A stretch of DNA of 43,676 nucleotides from DATKFM01 sp046154965. Its GTDB lineage: Bacteria > Pseudomonadota > Alphaproteobacteria > Dongiales > Dongiaceae. Where the stretch lies: contig JBJXDY010000081.1 of assembly GCA_046154965.1 (NCBI GenBank), positions 1 to 43,676 of the forward strand, given 5' to 3'. Below, in pieces: positions 8,828 to 18,044 of this stretch. Position 1 is the stretch's first letter, and the number at the start of each line of letters is the position of its first letter. The notes beneath the pieces were generated by a model. It was not told the DNA's origin, made no database searches, and was given only the letters and a program-made list of their open reading frames with translations. A program made the translations under genes and the position numbers.

Positions 8828-8848
8828 GGGGAGGGCAAAGCCCTCCCC
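8828..8848 (-). terminator. intrinsic terminator of the porin gene
   Basis: A perfect 9-bp inverted repeat (GGGGAGGGC / GCCCTCCCC) with an AAA loop lies 30 bases past the porin stop. Read on the minus strand the stem is followed by the T-rich run GTTTCGTTTTAG. This is the expected form of a rho-independent terminator for the porin transcript, and it separates it from the YggS-type gene. Confidence 0.8.
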
Positions 8849-8878
8849 GCTCGACACAGTGGTCTTTGGTGACGCTGG

Positions 8879-10036
8879 TTAGAAGCTGATCAGCGTACCG
8901 AGGCCGAACGAGATGCCATTGTAGTCGTTGCTCAAAGCCTGGGCATTCGTTTCGGAGTCGACATACTCGACGACGCCGTCAACAGTGATGCCCGGCCCCA
9001 ACGCGTAAGCAGCGGTCAGGGCGAAGATGTCCTGATTCTGCTCGCCATCGTTGGTCAGACCGGCGGTGCCGCCAGCCTGCTGGATTTCATAGTCACCATG
9101 AGTCCAGCCAATGCCAACTGTCCAAGCGTCCCAGTTGTAGGTAAGGCCGGCACCGTAGACGAAGCGATCGGACTCATCGCCACCGAAGTTGTAGCGCCAC
9201 TCCACGGCGCCACCAATGGTGAAGCCGAAGAAACCGACCGACGCGTAGCCCTGGTAGTCCTCGGTCTCGTCGACGCCGGGGGCGCCTTCGCGATCGAAGC
9301 TCCAGGTTGCGCCGCCGCCGACATTCAGGGTCACGCCATTGAAGTCGTGATTGAAGTTTGCCGCGAGCGACAGATTGTCGGAGTTCTGGCCCAGGTTGTT
9401 TTCGAACCTGGTGCCCGCGCCATTGGTCGTGTTGCGGGTATCCTGGGTGTTGTCCGGGGTAAACGACATCGCGAAGCTGAACCCGCCAAAATTCGGGCTG
9501 AAGTAGATGAGCTTCGTGGAGTCGCCGTCCGTACCGTAGCAGGTGCCGTTGGTGCTGGCGTAAGCGAACGCACCGGGTACGCCGCCATTGTTAGCAGCGC
9601 TGTTCGAGAAGCTGAAGAACGGCGTGTCCGGACCGAAGTTGGGCGAAGCGCTCGGCGTGACCGAGCAGAGCTGGGCCAATGCTTCGTCATCGTCGCCGAA
9701 GCGCAGCTCGCCCCAGCCACCGCTGAAGTAAGCGTAGACTTCGTCGATCTGGTCGCCCGAGGTCTGGCCCTCAAGCTGAATGACTGCACCGACCGTCAGG
9801 CCGTTATCGAGGGTGGTTTCACCCTTGAAGTGCACTTCCACGTCCTGCTTGAAGACATAATCACGGAGATCGTCTTCAGTGCCGGCCGCTGAGCCATCGA
9901 AATCGTCGAACATAACGCCCGCCACGCCGCGGTAATAACCGCCGAGGCTGAGCTTCACGCCGTCCGCCGCTGCTGCGTCGCCGGCGATCAACCCGGCCGC
10001 CACCAGCGCGGTGGACCCGAGAAGAACCTTTTTCAT
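8879..10036 (-). CDS. outer-membrane porin, alphaproteobacterial type
   Basis: A 385-aa porin. The N-terminus MKKVLLGSTALVAAGLIAGD is a Sec signal peptide with likely cleavage after the AAA before DGVKLSLGGYYRG. The mature part alternates short hydrophobic and polar stretches as expected for a beta-barrel and ends GISFGLGTLISF, with the terminal Phe recognised by the BAM machinery. General porins of this kind form trimeric diffusion channels. A Shine-Dalgarno-like GAGGGA sits about 9 bases before the ATG, a sigma-70-like promoter is about 120 bases upstream, and a strong terminator follows, so it is a monocistronic, probably well-expressed gene. Confidence 0.9.
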   Translation of the reverse strand: MKKVLLGSTALVAAGLIAGDAAAADGVKLSLGGYYRGVAGVMFDDFDGSAAGTEDDLRDYVFKQDVEVHFKGETTLDNGLTVGAVIQLEGQTSGDQIDEVYAYFSGGWGELRFGDDDEALAQLCSVTPSASPNFGPDTPFFSFSNSAANNGGVPGAFAYASTNGTCYGTDGDSTKLIYFSPNFGGFSFAMSFTPDNTQDTRNTTNGAGTRFENNLGQNSDNLSLAANFNHDFNGVTLNVGGGATWSFDREGAPGVDETEDYQGYASVGFFGFTIGGAVEWRYNFGGDESDRFVYGAGLTYNWDAWTVGIGWTHGDYEIQQAGGTAGLTNDGEQNQDIFALTAAYALGPGITVDGVVEYVDSETNAQALSNDYNGISFGLGTLISF

Positions 10037-10367
10037 GCTCTGTATCCCTCTTCCAAAATTCAGGCCGATGCGTCCATCAGCCCCCCATTTGCACGAGCCC
10101 GATAACCGTTGCGGCTACCGAACTTTGCCAGCCACCCTAGGATGATCGGCGACGGGCATCGTAAAGAGCGGCGCATCGGGGTCAAGCAGCAACGGCTTCT
10201 GCCGCAGAGCTTTTCCGGTCCCTGTGGCAAATATGCAACAGGCGAATCGGGTTCGGTCTTCTTAGCAGAGCATTGATTTGCAACAGATAATTCGAGAGGG
10301 CGCGGCAAAAAGCGCCGTGCTTTAATATCATCTTGCAAAATATTGAAATAATTACGTGATTAGCGAT
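10037..10367. other. 331-bp intergenic region: porin promoter and end of the sulfotransferase operon
   Basis: No convincing gene is present; the 92-codon frame at 10060-10338 (-) has no recognisable protein features. The half next to the porin contains its ribosome-binding site and a candidate promoter. The half next to the sulfotransferase gene (about 10320-10370) is A+T-rich. A weak GGCGC...GCGCC repeat at about 10299-10316 could mark the end of the sulfotransferase transcript, but its loop is imperfect. Confidence 0.5.
10158..10185 (-). promoter_or_regulatory. candidate sigma-70-like promoter of the porin gene
   Basis: On the minus strand TTGACC (complement of 10180-10185) is followed after 16 bases by TACGAT (complement of 10158-10163), matching the -35 and -10 consensus at 5/6 and 4/6 positions. 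It lies about 120 bases before the porin ATG. Found by eye only; no transcription data. Confidence 0.4.
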
Positions 10368-12443
10368 TCAGTTTGCCGGAGAGCCGGTAGCGGGGCCGGA
10401 AAGTGTCTTGGTCAGCGAGTCCAGCGCCGCCGCATAGTTCCGCCACTTGCCGACCGACCTTTTGTACACCGGCTCCCGCACTTGCCGGTAGCTGGCGGTA
10501 CGCACCACCCGCCGGGTTTCATGAAAGGCGAGGCAGCTCCGGTCCCAGGCCAGCCCGCAGCGTTCGATGAGCCGCCGCGCCTCGGCCTCCAGATTATCGA
10601 TTACGGTTTCGTAGACGAAATCATGAATCCGGCCGGGCATGATGCGGTACCAGTGAGCCATCAACCGCTCATACTCCCGATAGTATAGACCCAGCGAATC
10701 CAGCCGCAGGGTCCAGGGGATCGGCGCGTCGAAATTCTGGGCATAGCAGGAAAAGCAGGTATCCAGGGGATCGCGCCGGCAATGCACGATCGCCGCCTGG
10801 GGAAACAAACCGGCGATCAGTCCGAGATGACGGAAATTGATCGGGTGCTTGTCGACGACCCGGGCCTTGTCCGCTGCGACATCCCCAAGCCGCTGGAGAT
10901 AGCGATCGGTGAGCCGGGCCGCGGCTGACCGGTCCAGATCCCGCAGGCAGGCTGGATAGCCTTCGCTAACGGAATCGCCGCCGGCGACAAGTCTCGGCAG
11001 CTCGCGGGCGATCACCTGGATTTCGTTCAGCTCGCCGGCGCCGGCAACCTCGGCATGGCTCGCAAGAATTTGCTCGCAAAGCGAGGTGCCCGATCGCGGC
11101 ATGCCCACGACGAACAACGGCAGCGGCGATCGCGAACCGATATCCTCGAGCTGCCGCAGCAGCGCGCTGTCGAAGACGGCGATCTGGCGGTCGACCGAGG
11201 CTCGCAATGCCTCGATGTCGAAGGCCATCCCCCGCGCCGCCAGTTCCGCCGCGCGGATGTCGTTGGCCGCATCATAGTGTGCCATGGCGCGGCGGTAATC
11301 GCCATCTCGGTCGGCCTGATCGCCGAGGGCTTTATGCAGCACACGCCGGTCCGCCGGCGCACGGTCGGCGCTATCGGCGATTTGCCGGGCACGGACCAGA
11401 AGTTCCGGCGCCAAATTCCGCCGCTCGAGGCCGATCAGGCCCGCCAGCGCATCGGCGTCGTCGGGCTCAAGGCGCAATACATCGTGCCAGGCCCGCGCGG
11501 CCTCCTCGCTCTCGCCGGCATATTCCAGCTGCTGCGCCAGTTCGGCGCCGATATCCGCATCGCCGCCGAAGTCGGCGGCCGCCTGGCGGATGACGGCCAG
11601 CGCCTCATCGGGCCGTTGCAGCGCGCTGAGCGATCGCGCCTTCTGGATTTGCAACCGGGCATTGCGCGGATCTACCTGCAGGCCGCGTTGTACGGCGGCC
11701 AGCGATTCGCGCGGCCGGCCGGCGAGCCGCTGAGTCTCGGCCAACTGCACCAGGGTATCCGGGTGATCGGGCCGGAACTGCAAGCTGGCGCGCAAGGCTT
11801 CGGACCCCTCCTCCAACCGGTCCAGCGCGGTCAAGCCGGCGCCAAGATTAGCGAGCGCCTCCGGATAGCCGGGGCGCAGCGCAATCGCCTGGCGCCAGCA
11901 ATCGACCGCCTCGGCCAGCGCGCCGCGCATGCGCAGGACGTTGCCCAGATTGTTGTGGGCCTCGGCATGGCGCGGATTAGCGGCCAGCGCGCGGCGGTAG
12001 GCGGCCATCGCATCTTCCAGGCGGTCAAGCTGCTGCAGCGCATTGCCCCGATTCGAATGGGCGTCGGCGTGGTCGGCGCGAAGCGCAATCGCCTGGTCGA
12101 AGCCGGTCAAGGCTTCCGCGGCCCGGCCGAGCCGCAGCAGCGCCAGGCCGCGATTGTTGTGATAGTCGGCGACCGCGCCGTTCTTCGCGATGGCCCGGTC
12201 GATCAGCAGCAGCGCCTCTTCGTAATGGCAGGTCTGGTGCGCGATGACGCCGAGCAGATGCAGCAGGTCGGCATGCTCCGCCGCCCTGTCCAGCAACAGG
12301 CGATAAATCGTTTCCGCCCGGTCGAGCGCGCCGCTGCGATGATGCTTGAGCGCTTCGTTGAACAGCCGCGTGACATTGAAGGACGCGCCGAGCAACGTCG
12401 CGGGATCCGGTTCCGGTGTGAAGCGCGGCGGCAGCGGCGTCAT
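10368..12443 (-). CDS. TPR-repeat sulfotransferase
   Basis: A 691-aa two-part protein. Residues about 25-330 are tandem tetratricopeptide repeats (for example YHNNRGLALLRLGRAAEAL, AHNNLGNVLRMRGALAEAV), a protein-binding superhelix. The C-terminal part from about 440 is a sulfotransferase domain: the PAPS 5'-phosphosulfate loop is PLFVVGMPRSGTSLCEQIL at about 442-460, and HCRRDPLDTCFSCY resembles the 3'-phosphate motif. It should transfer sulfate from PAPS to an unknown acceptor, perhaps a protein or glycan presented by the TPRs. ATG at 12443 is preferred to 12464 because it forms an ATGA overlap with the stop of the preceding sulfotransferase gene, implying translational coupling. Confidence 0.88.
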   Translation of the reverse strand: MTPLPPRFTPEPDPATLLGASFNVTRLFNEALKHHRSGALDRAETIYRLLLDRAAEHADLLHLLGVIAHQTCHYEEALLLIDRAIAKNGAVADYHNNRGLALLRLGRAAEALTGFDQAIALRADHADAHSNRGNALQQLDRLEDAMAAYRRALAANPRHAEAHNNLGNVLRMRGALAEAVDCWRQAIALRPGYPEALANLGAGLTALDRLEEGSEALRASLQFRPDHPDTLVQLAETQRLAGRPRESLAAVQRGLQVDPRNARLQIQKARSLSALQRPDEALAVIRQAAADFGGDADIGAELAQQLEYAGESEEAARAWHDVLRLEPDDADALAGLIGLERRNLAPELLVRARQIADSADRAPADRRVLHKALGDQADRDGDYRRAMAHYDAANDIRAAELAARGMAFDIEALRASVDRQIAVFDSALLRQLEDIGSRSPLPLFVVGMPRSGTSLCEQILASHAEVAGAGELNEIQVIARELPRLVAGGDSVSEGYPACLRDLDRSAAARLTDRYLQRLGDVAADKARVVDKHPINFRHLGLIAGLFPQAAIVHCRRDPLDTCFSCYAQNFDAPIPWTLRLDSLGLYYREYERLMAHWYRIMPGRIHDFVYETVIDNLEAEARRLIERCGLAWDRSCLAFHETRRVVRTASYRQVREPVYKRSVGKWRNYAAALDSLTKTLSGPATGSPAN

Positions 12444-13285
12444 CGGCCGGCATCCTCCGGCCAATAGCCGAAGCGCCGCATCTGCGCTTCGTGATGCCCG
12501 ACCAGCGATTCGATCAGCGCCGGCGACAGACGCTCGCGGCCTTCGCCGCTGCGGCCGGCGCGGAAGAAGCGGTCGGATTTCAGGCTGCGTTCGCGGAATC
12601 CCGCATTGCGTTCCTGGGTCTGCAGGACCTCGAAGGCGCTATTGCGGATCGAACGTTCTAGGCGTTCGGCAGTAACGGGCAGTCCGAGAAAGCGGATGAT
12701 GCCGCCGAAAGCCGTTTCAGCATCCGCCTGCAGATCCTCATAGCGCACGACATGGATGGCCTTGGAATCCCGTCCTGTCCAGCTCTCCACATTCTCGGAC
12801 CAGGAGCCGTGAAACTCATAGACGAAAGCCGGCTGGTTCGATTTCGATTGATTGTGCGGCCGATTCATCGCCGCCACCGCATCATCAAGCGACAAGCCAA
12901 AATGCACCGCATAGGAGACGGCGACATCCAGCGGATTGCGCAGAACGTAGATGGCGCCTGCCGTGTGTTTTTCGCTGATCATCGGCGTGCCGCGATCGAC
13001 GACAAGCGCATTATGGGTTTTTACAATGACCGTATCGGCGCTGGAGCGGGCGATCATTTCCTGCACCTTCGGCCGCATCGCCGCGACCTCTTCCTTCGTC
13101 AGCGTGGCGCAGGGCCTGGGGTCGAGCATCTGATACCAGCGGGCGGCGCTCTCGATGACCGTATGCTCCTGCAGCCGGTTGATGTCGTGAGGCTCGGCGG
13201 CATTGCGCAGATAGTTGTGCAGCAGAACCCGGAGCCAGGTGTTGCCCGAGCGAGGATAGGACGCGAGCCAGAGTATCTTTCCCAT
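12440..13285 (-). CDS. sulfotransferase domain protein (copy A)
   Basis: A 281-aa soluble sulfotransferase. The PAPS-binding P-loop SYPRSGNTW is at residues 9-17 and the 3'-phosphate-binding motif is YVLRNPLDVAVSYA. Catalytic-base candidates lie in KTHNALVVDRGT. It is a clear paralogue of the next gene upstream: the N-terminal, KTHN, HTAGAIYV and GLSLDDA segments match almost residue for residue. Two further in-frame ATGs (13288, 13303) precede the chosen start; 13285 aligns with the paralogue's MGKI start. It is the middle gene of a three-sulfotransferase operon. Confidence 0.88.
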   Translation of the reverse strand: MGKILWLASYPRSGNTWLRVLLHNYLRNAAEPHDINRLQEHTVIESAARWYQMLDPRPCATLTKEEVAAMRPKVQEMIARSSADTVIVKTHNALVVDRGTPMISEKHTAGAIYVLRNPLDVAVSYAVHFGLSLDDAVAAMNRPHNQSKSNQPAFVYEFHGSWSENVESWTGRDSKAIHVVRYEDLQADAETAFGGIIRFLGLPVTAERLERSIRNSAFEVLQTQERNAGFRERSLKSDRFFRAGRSGEGRERLSPALIESLVGHHEAQMRRFGYWPEDAGR

Positions 13286-13313
13286 CATCCAGCCCGATCG
13301 CATCCGGGCGCTG

Positions 13314-14150
13314 TCATTGCGGCAGCGGCCAATAGCCGAAGCGGGCCATCTGTTCCTGATGCGAGGCGACCACGGCGTCGATCTGTGTTCGGCTCAACCG
13401 GGACTTCCATTGGCCGGCCTTGCCTTCGCGGAAGAATTTATCCGCCACGGCCGTCTTCTCCATGAAGCCCTGGCGCTTCTCCTGCTCCTGCAGCACGCGG
13501 AAGGAACTGAGTTCGACCGCCTTGTCGAGGCGTTCGCGGCTCACCTTGAGGCCGAGGAACCCGAGCACGGCGGCGAAGGCTTTGTGCGGCGAGGCCAGCA
13601 TGTCCTCATAGCGCATGACATGCAGGCCGCGATGGGCGCTGAGCGTCCAGCTCCGCACATGCTCGGACCAGCTGCCATAGATCTCGTAGCAATTCTTGTC
13701 GGTGTTTTCCGTGTGCAGGCCCGGCGTCGACATCGATACGATGGCGTCATCCAGCGACAGCCCATAGTGATGGGCGAAGGAGATCGTCACATCCAGAGGA
13801 TTGCGGATCACATAGATCGCGCCGGCGGTATGCTCCATCGTGTGCATGGCCGTGCCGCGGTCCTCGACCAGCTTGTTATGGGTCTTGATAAACACGGAGT
13901 CGGGCCGGCTTTGGGTCATCAGCCGGTGGATCTTCGGCCGCAGCGCGGCGATTTCTTCCTTGCTGATCTCCGAGCCTGGGCGCTTGTCGACCAGGTTGTA
14001 CCAAGCCATCTGGGCATCGCCCTTGGTGAAGTCGGCGAGCTTGTTGATGTCATAGGCTTCGTTGGGATTGCGCAGCAGATTGTGCAGAAACGCGCGCAAC
14101 CAAGTGTTTCCCGACTTCGGGAACGACGCCAGCCAGATGATCTTTCCCAT
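13314..14150 (-). CDS. sulfotransferase domain protein (copy B)
   Basis: A 278-aa sulfotransferase with P-loop SFPKSGNTW near the N-terminus and YVIRNPLDVTISFA as the 3'-phosphate motif. The frame is open to 14180, but the MGKI start at 14150 matches the family and the downstream paralogue. It is the first gene of the operon, 28 bases before copy A. The acceptor is unknown; bacterial relatives modify glycolipids, polysaccharides or small molecules. It is divergent from the DUF3576 gene, so the operon promoter should lie in 14151-14324. Confidence 0.88.
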   Translation of the reverse strand: MGKIIWLASFPKSGNTWLRAFLHNLLRNPNEAYDINKLADFTKGDAQMAWYNLVDKRPGSEISKEEIAALRPKIHRLMTQSRPDSVFIKTHNKLVEDRGTAMHTMEHTAGAIYVIRNPLDVTISFAHHYGLSLDDAIVSMSTPGLHTENTDKNCYEIYGSWSEHVRSWTLSAHRGLHVMRYEDMLASPHKAFAAVLGFLGLKVSRERLDKAVELSSFRVLQEQEKRQGFMEKTAVADKFFREGKAGQWKSRLSRTQIDAVVASHQEQMARFGYWPLPQ

Positions 14151-14324
14151 AACCTGCTGAATCCGTGGACGAGCGGCCATTTACATAGGCGATCGATGGG
14201 CGCAAAGGAAGCCCGGGGTACCCGCCGCCACCTTGCGTCGCCTTGACCCTGGCGTGGCGGTTTGCTTTAAGTCTCCGGTTCTTTTGGCAAAATGAGATTC
14301 TCCGGTACGGTGAGGCGACCTTTC

Positions 14325-14876
14325 ATGCCGACAATCTTTCAGGGAATGCGATGGCAGATGCGGGCAGTCGGCCTTTTGGTCGGCCTCGGTCTGCTCGCGG
14401 GATGCGGCAGTTCGACGGCGCGCTATCCGGTCGACCGGCCCAAAGGGGCCACCAGCCCTATCTATGAGGAGCCCGAATCGATCTTCGGCGAGGGCGGCCT
14501 GTCCATCGGCGGCGGCAATGGTACCGGCGAAGGCGCCGCCGGATACGGCATTGGCGTCAATAGCTTCCTGTGGCGTGCCTCGCTGGACACAGTGTCCTTC
14601 ATGCCGATCATGACAGCCGATCCGTTCGGCGGCGTCATCCTGACCGACTGGTATTCGCCGTCGGAAACGCCGGGCGAGCGCTTCAAGGTCCAGGTCTTCA
14701 TCCTCGGCCGCGGCCTGCGGGCCGATGGCGTTCGGGCGCAGGTGTTCCGCGAGACCAACGACGAGACAGGCTCAGGCTGGGTAACGGCGCAGGTGGCCTC
14801 GAATACGGCGACCGACCTGGAAAACACCATCCTTATGCGGGCGCGGCAGCTTCGCATCTCCCAGTTCGGAGAGTGA
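14325..14876 (+). CDS. DUF3576 domain lipoprotein
   Basis: A protein of about 183 aa with an N-terminal hydrophobic segment ending in the lipobox LLAGCG, so it is probably lipid-anchored in the envelope. The body (SFLWRASLDTVSFMPIMTAD; GGVILTDWYS; RLREF-like C-terminal RARQLRISQF) fits DUF3576, a family widespread in alphaproteobacteria with no established function. Starts at 14292, 14325 and 14346 are possible; 14325 has a GAGG nine bases upstream and is preferred. It is followed by a hairpin and then leuS. Confidence 0.83.
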   Translation: MPTIFQGMRWQMRAVGLLVGLGLLAGCGSSTARYPVDRPKGATSPIYEEPESIFGEGGLSIGGGNGTGEGAAGYGIGVNSFLWRASLDTVSFMPIMTADPFGGVILTDWYSPSETPGERFKVQVFILGRGLRADGVRAQVFRETNDETGSGWVTAQVASNTATDLENTILMRARQLRISQFGE

Positions 14877-14902
14877 GGCTGGCCGCCTGATCCGGCGCCG
14901 CC

Positions 14903-14922
14903 GCGCGGCGGGCTCGCCGCGC
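14903..14922 (+). terminator. hairpin between the DUF3576 gene and leuS
   Basis: A perfect 8-bp inverted repeat (GCGCGGCG / CGCCGCGC) with a GGCT tetraloop lies 26 bases after the DUF3576 stop and 42 bases before the leuS start. It is followed by CGGCGTCTCTCTGG, a weak pyrimidine tract. It could terminate the upstream transcript or act in the leuS leader. Confidence 0.4.
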
Positions 14923-14964
14923 CGGCGTCTCTCTGGCTGAATCCGGCCGACCGGGACGACCAAG

Positions 14965-17541
14965 ATGGCTTTGCCCGCAGCACGTTACAACTACAAGGAC
15001 GCCGAGCCCAAATGGCAGCGCATTTGGGCTGAAAAATCCTGCTTTGCCGCCGGCAGCGACCTGACGCGGCCGAAATACTATGTCCTGGAGATGTTCCCCT
15101 ACCCATCGGGGCGCATCCATATGGGCCATGTGCGCAACTACGCCATGGGCGACGTGGTGGCCCGCTACCGGCGCGCCCGGGGCTTCAACGTGCTGCACCC
15201 CATGGGTTGGGATGCATTCGGGCTGCCGGCGGAAAACGCCGCCCGCGACCAGAAGATCCATCCCGCGAACTGGACCTATGACAATATCGCCACCATGCGC
15301 GGCGAGCTGAAGCGCATGGGCCTGTCCCTGGATTGGGGGCGGGAGCTGGCCACCTGCCATCCCGGCTACTACGCGTATCAGCAGGCGCTGTTCCTGGATT
15401 TTCTGGAGGCGGACCTGGCCTATCGCAAGGAAGCCTTCGTCAACTGGGATCCGGTGGATCACACCGTCCTGGCCAACGAACAGGTGATCGACGGCCGCGG
15501 TTGGCGCTCGGGCGCGCTGGTGGAGAAGCGCAAGCTGTCCCAATGGTTCCTGAAGATCACCGCCTATGCCGATGAACTGCTGGTGTCGCTGAAGACCCTG
15601 GATCGCTGGCCGGAGAAGGTCCGGCTGATGCAGGAGAACTGGATCGGCAAATCCACGGGCGCCGAGGTGAAGTTCCGGCTGGAGGGCCGCGGCGAGCCCC
15701 TGACCATCTTCACCACCCGGCCCGACACCCTGTATGGCGCGTCGTTCCTGGCGCTCTCGCCGGATCATCCCCTGGCCGAGGAAGTCTCACGCAGCGATCC
15801 GGCCCTGGCGGCCTTCATCGCCGAATGCCGCAGCGCCGGAACATCCGAAGCGGTGGTCGAGGCGCAGGAGAAGCGCGGCTACCGGACGCCGCTACAGGCG
15901 ATCCATCCACTGCAGCCCGATCAGCGGCTGCCGGTCTATGTCGCCAACTTCGTGCTGATGGAGTATGGCGCGGGCGCGATTTTCGGCTGCCCGGCCCATG
16001 ACCAGCGCGATCTGGATTTTGCACGGAGATACGCGCTGCCGGTCATTCCCGTGGTTTGTCCGCCCGGCGAGGATTCGAAAACTTTCGCCGTCGGCGACAC
16101 CGCCTTCACCGATGACGGCCTGCTGATCAATTCCGATTTCATGAACGGTATGGATGTGGAGTCGGCGAAGAAGGCGGTCGGCCAGCGGCTGCGCGAGCTG
16201 AAAGCCGGCGAGCCGACGGTGGTCTATCGCTTGCGGGATTGGCTGGTGTCGCGGCAGCGCTATTGGGGTTGTCCGATTCCGGTGATCCATTGCGAGGGCT
16301 GCGGCATCCGGCCGGTGCCGCGCGCCGACCTGCCGGTGCTGCTGCCCGATGATGTGAGCTTCGACAAGCCGGGCAATCCGCTGGACCGCCATCCGACTTG
16401 GAAAAATGTCGCCTGCCCGAAATGCGGCAAGCCGGCGCAGCGCGAGACCGACACCTTCGATACCTTCGTCGATTCCTCCTGGTACTTCGCGCGCTTCTGT
16501 TCGCCCCGCGCGACCGTGCCGGTGGAGCCCGCCGCAGTGAATTACTGGCTGCCGGTGGATCAGTATATCGGCGGCGTCGAGCATGCGATCTTGCATCTGC
16601 TCTATTCCCGCTTCTTCACCCGCGCCATGAGCAAGAAGGGCCATCTGAATCTGAGCGAGCCCTTTGCCGGCCTGTTCACCCAGGGCATGGTGACCCATGA
16701 GTCATACAAGGACGACCAGGGCAGGTGGTTGTATCCCGAAGAGGTACGCCGGCTTGACGGCGGCGCCGCGGTTCACCATGACACCGGCCGGCCGGTGACC
16801 GTCGGCCGCATCGAGGTGATGAGCAAGTCGAAGAAGAACGTAGTGGCGCCCAGCACCATCATCGACAGCTATGGCGCCGATACGGCGCGACTGTTCATCC
16901 TCTCGGACTCGCCGCCGGAACGCGACCTGCAATGGACCGAGGCGGGCGTTGAGGGCGCCTGGGCCTATCTGAATCGCGTTTACCGGCTGATCGCCGAAGC
17001 GCCGGTGAAGCTGCCGCCGGCCGGCACGGCGATGCCGAACAGGTTTGGGCCGGAGGCGGACAAGATCCGTCGCGCCAGCCACAAGGCGATCGCGGCAGTG
17101 ACCGAAAATTTGGAAGGGCTGCGCTTCAATGTGGCGGTGGCGCTGATCCGCACTTTCTCGAACATCCTGAAGGATGCCGAAGGAAAATCCGAGGGCGAGG
17201 CCTGGGCGCTGCGCGAAGCCTATGAGACATTGGCGTTGCTGATCGCGCCAATGACGCCCCATTTGGCGGAGGAGATCTGGCAATTGCTGGGCCATGGGGA
17301 TTTGATCTGCCAGCGACCCTGGCCGAAGGCCGATCCGGTGCTGGTGGCGGATGAGACGGTGACCATGGCTGTGCAGGTGAACGGCAAGCTGCGGGCGACG
17401 ATATCGTTGCCGCGGGATTCCGCGCAGGCTGCCGCTGAAGCGGCGGCGCTGGGCCATCCCGATGTTCTGAAGGCCATGGCGGGCAAGCCGGCCAAGAAGG
17501 TTGTGGTCGTGCCGAACAGGATCGTCAATGTGGTTGTCTAG
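14965..17541 (+). CDS. leuS: leucyl-tRNA synthetase
   Basis: Class I aminoacyl-tRNA synthetase that charges tRNA-Leu with leucine in the cytoplasm. At 858 aa it has the usual bacterial length. The HIGH motif reads HMGH in GRIHMGHVRNYAMGD, the editing (CP1) domain includes TIFTTRPDTLYGASF, and the KMSKS loop reads VMSKSKKNVV. The C-terminal anticodon-binding domain is complete. The 3' end overlaps the start of lptE by 14 bases, so leuS-lptE-holA form one transcript, an arrangement common in proteobacteria. Confidence 0.97.
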   Translation: MALPAARYNYKDAEPKWQRIWAEKSCFAAGSDLTRPKYYVLEMFPYPSGRIHMGHVRNYAMGDVVARYRRARGFNVLHPMGWDAFGLPAENAARDQKIHPANWTYDNIATMRGELKRMGLSLDWGRELATCHPGYYAYQQALFLDFLEADLAYRKEAFVNWDPVDHTVLANEQVIDGRGWRSGALVEKRKLSQWFLKITAYADELLVSLKTLDRWPEKVRLMQENWIGKSTGAEVKFRLEGRGEPLTIFTTRPDTLYGASFLALSPDHPLAEEVSRSDPALAAFIAECRSAGTSEAVVEAQEKRGYRTPLQAIHPLQPDQRLPVYVANFVLMEYGAGAIFGCPAHDQRDLDFARRYALPVIPVVCPPGEDSKTFAVGDTAFTDDGLLINSDFMNGMDVESAKKAVGQRLRELKAGEPTVVYRLRDWLVSRQRYWGCPIPVIHCEGCGIRPVPRADLPVLLPDDVSFDKPGNPLDRHPTWKNVACPKCGKPAQRETDTFDTFVDSSWYFARFCSPRATVPVEPAAVNYWLPVDQYIGGVEHAILHLLYSRFFTRAMSKKGHLNLSEPFAGLFTQGMVTHESYKDDQGRWLYPEEVRRLDGGAAVHHDTGRPVTVGRIEVMSKSKKNVVAPSTIIDSYGADTARLFILSDSPPERDLQWTEAGVEGAWAYLNRVYRLIAEAPVKLPPAGTAMPNRFGPEADKIRRASHKAIAAVTENLEGLRFNVAVALIRTFSNILKDAEGKSEGEAWALREAYETLALLIAPMTPHLAEEIWQLLGHGDLICQRPWPKADPVLVADETVTMAVQVNGKLRATISLPRDSAQAAAEAAALGHPDVLKAMAGKPAKKVVVVPNRIVNVVV

Positions 17542-18034
17542 ATCTACCTTCCTCGCCATCTGCCTCGCGCTCGGCGCCTGCGGCTTCGAGCCGCTCTATG
17601 GCGAGCATCGCGGCGAGAGCACGACGGTCACCGCTGACATGGCGACGATCCGCATCGAGGCGATCCCCGATCGCATCGGGCAGAAGATGTACAACATGCT
17701 GCATGAGCGGCTGACGCCCGAAGGCCGCATCGAGGAGCCGAAATACTCGCTGCGGGTGCGGCTGCGGGAGACCAATGACGAGCTGCTCTATGAGCGGGAC
17801 GAGACAGCGACACGCTCCAATCTGACGGTCCGCGCTGATTACGAGTTGCGGCGCCTCAAGGGCGACGAAGTTATCGCCAAGGGCACCAGCCGGGCCACCA
17901 GCAGCTATGACATCCTGAGTTCGCAATATGCCACGGTGGTTTCCCAGGACGACGCCCGCGAACGCGCCGCACGGGTAGTGAGCGACGATATCCGCACCCG
18001 CGTCGCCGTCGCCCTGTCGGCGGAACCGAACTGA
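17528..18034 (+). CDS. lptE: LPS-assembly lipoprotein LptE
   Basis: A 168-aa outer-membrane lipoprotein that plugs and supports the LptD barrel during lipopolysaccharide export. The start ATG at 17528 gives a lipoprotein signal peptide ending LALGACGFEPLYG, where GFEPLYG after the cysteine is the typical LptE/RlpB motif. A frame continuing to 17501 lies within leuS and is not used. The 14-base overlap with leuS and 10-base gap to holA match the canonical leuS-lptE-holA order. Confidence 0.9.
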   Translation: MWLSRSTFLAICLALGACGFEPLYGEHRGESTTVTADMATIRIEAIPDRIGQKMYNMLHERLTPEGRIEEPKYSLRVRLRETNDELLYERDETATRSNLTVRADYELRRLKGDEVIAKGTSRATSSYDILSSQYATVVSQDDARERAARVVSDDIRTRVAVALSAEPN

Positions 18035-18044
18035 GGCCGCCGCC

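Noticed and set aside
10060..10338. 92-codon minus-strand frame upstream of the porin
   Set aside because: Covers the candidate porin promoter; sequence is not protein-like and has no Shine-Dalgarno.
11055..12467. 470-codon plus-strand frame across the TPR-sulfotransferase
   Set aside because: Its composition is the mirror of TPR codons and it has no recognisable motif; the minus-strand frame carries the P-loop and TPRs.
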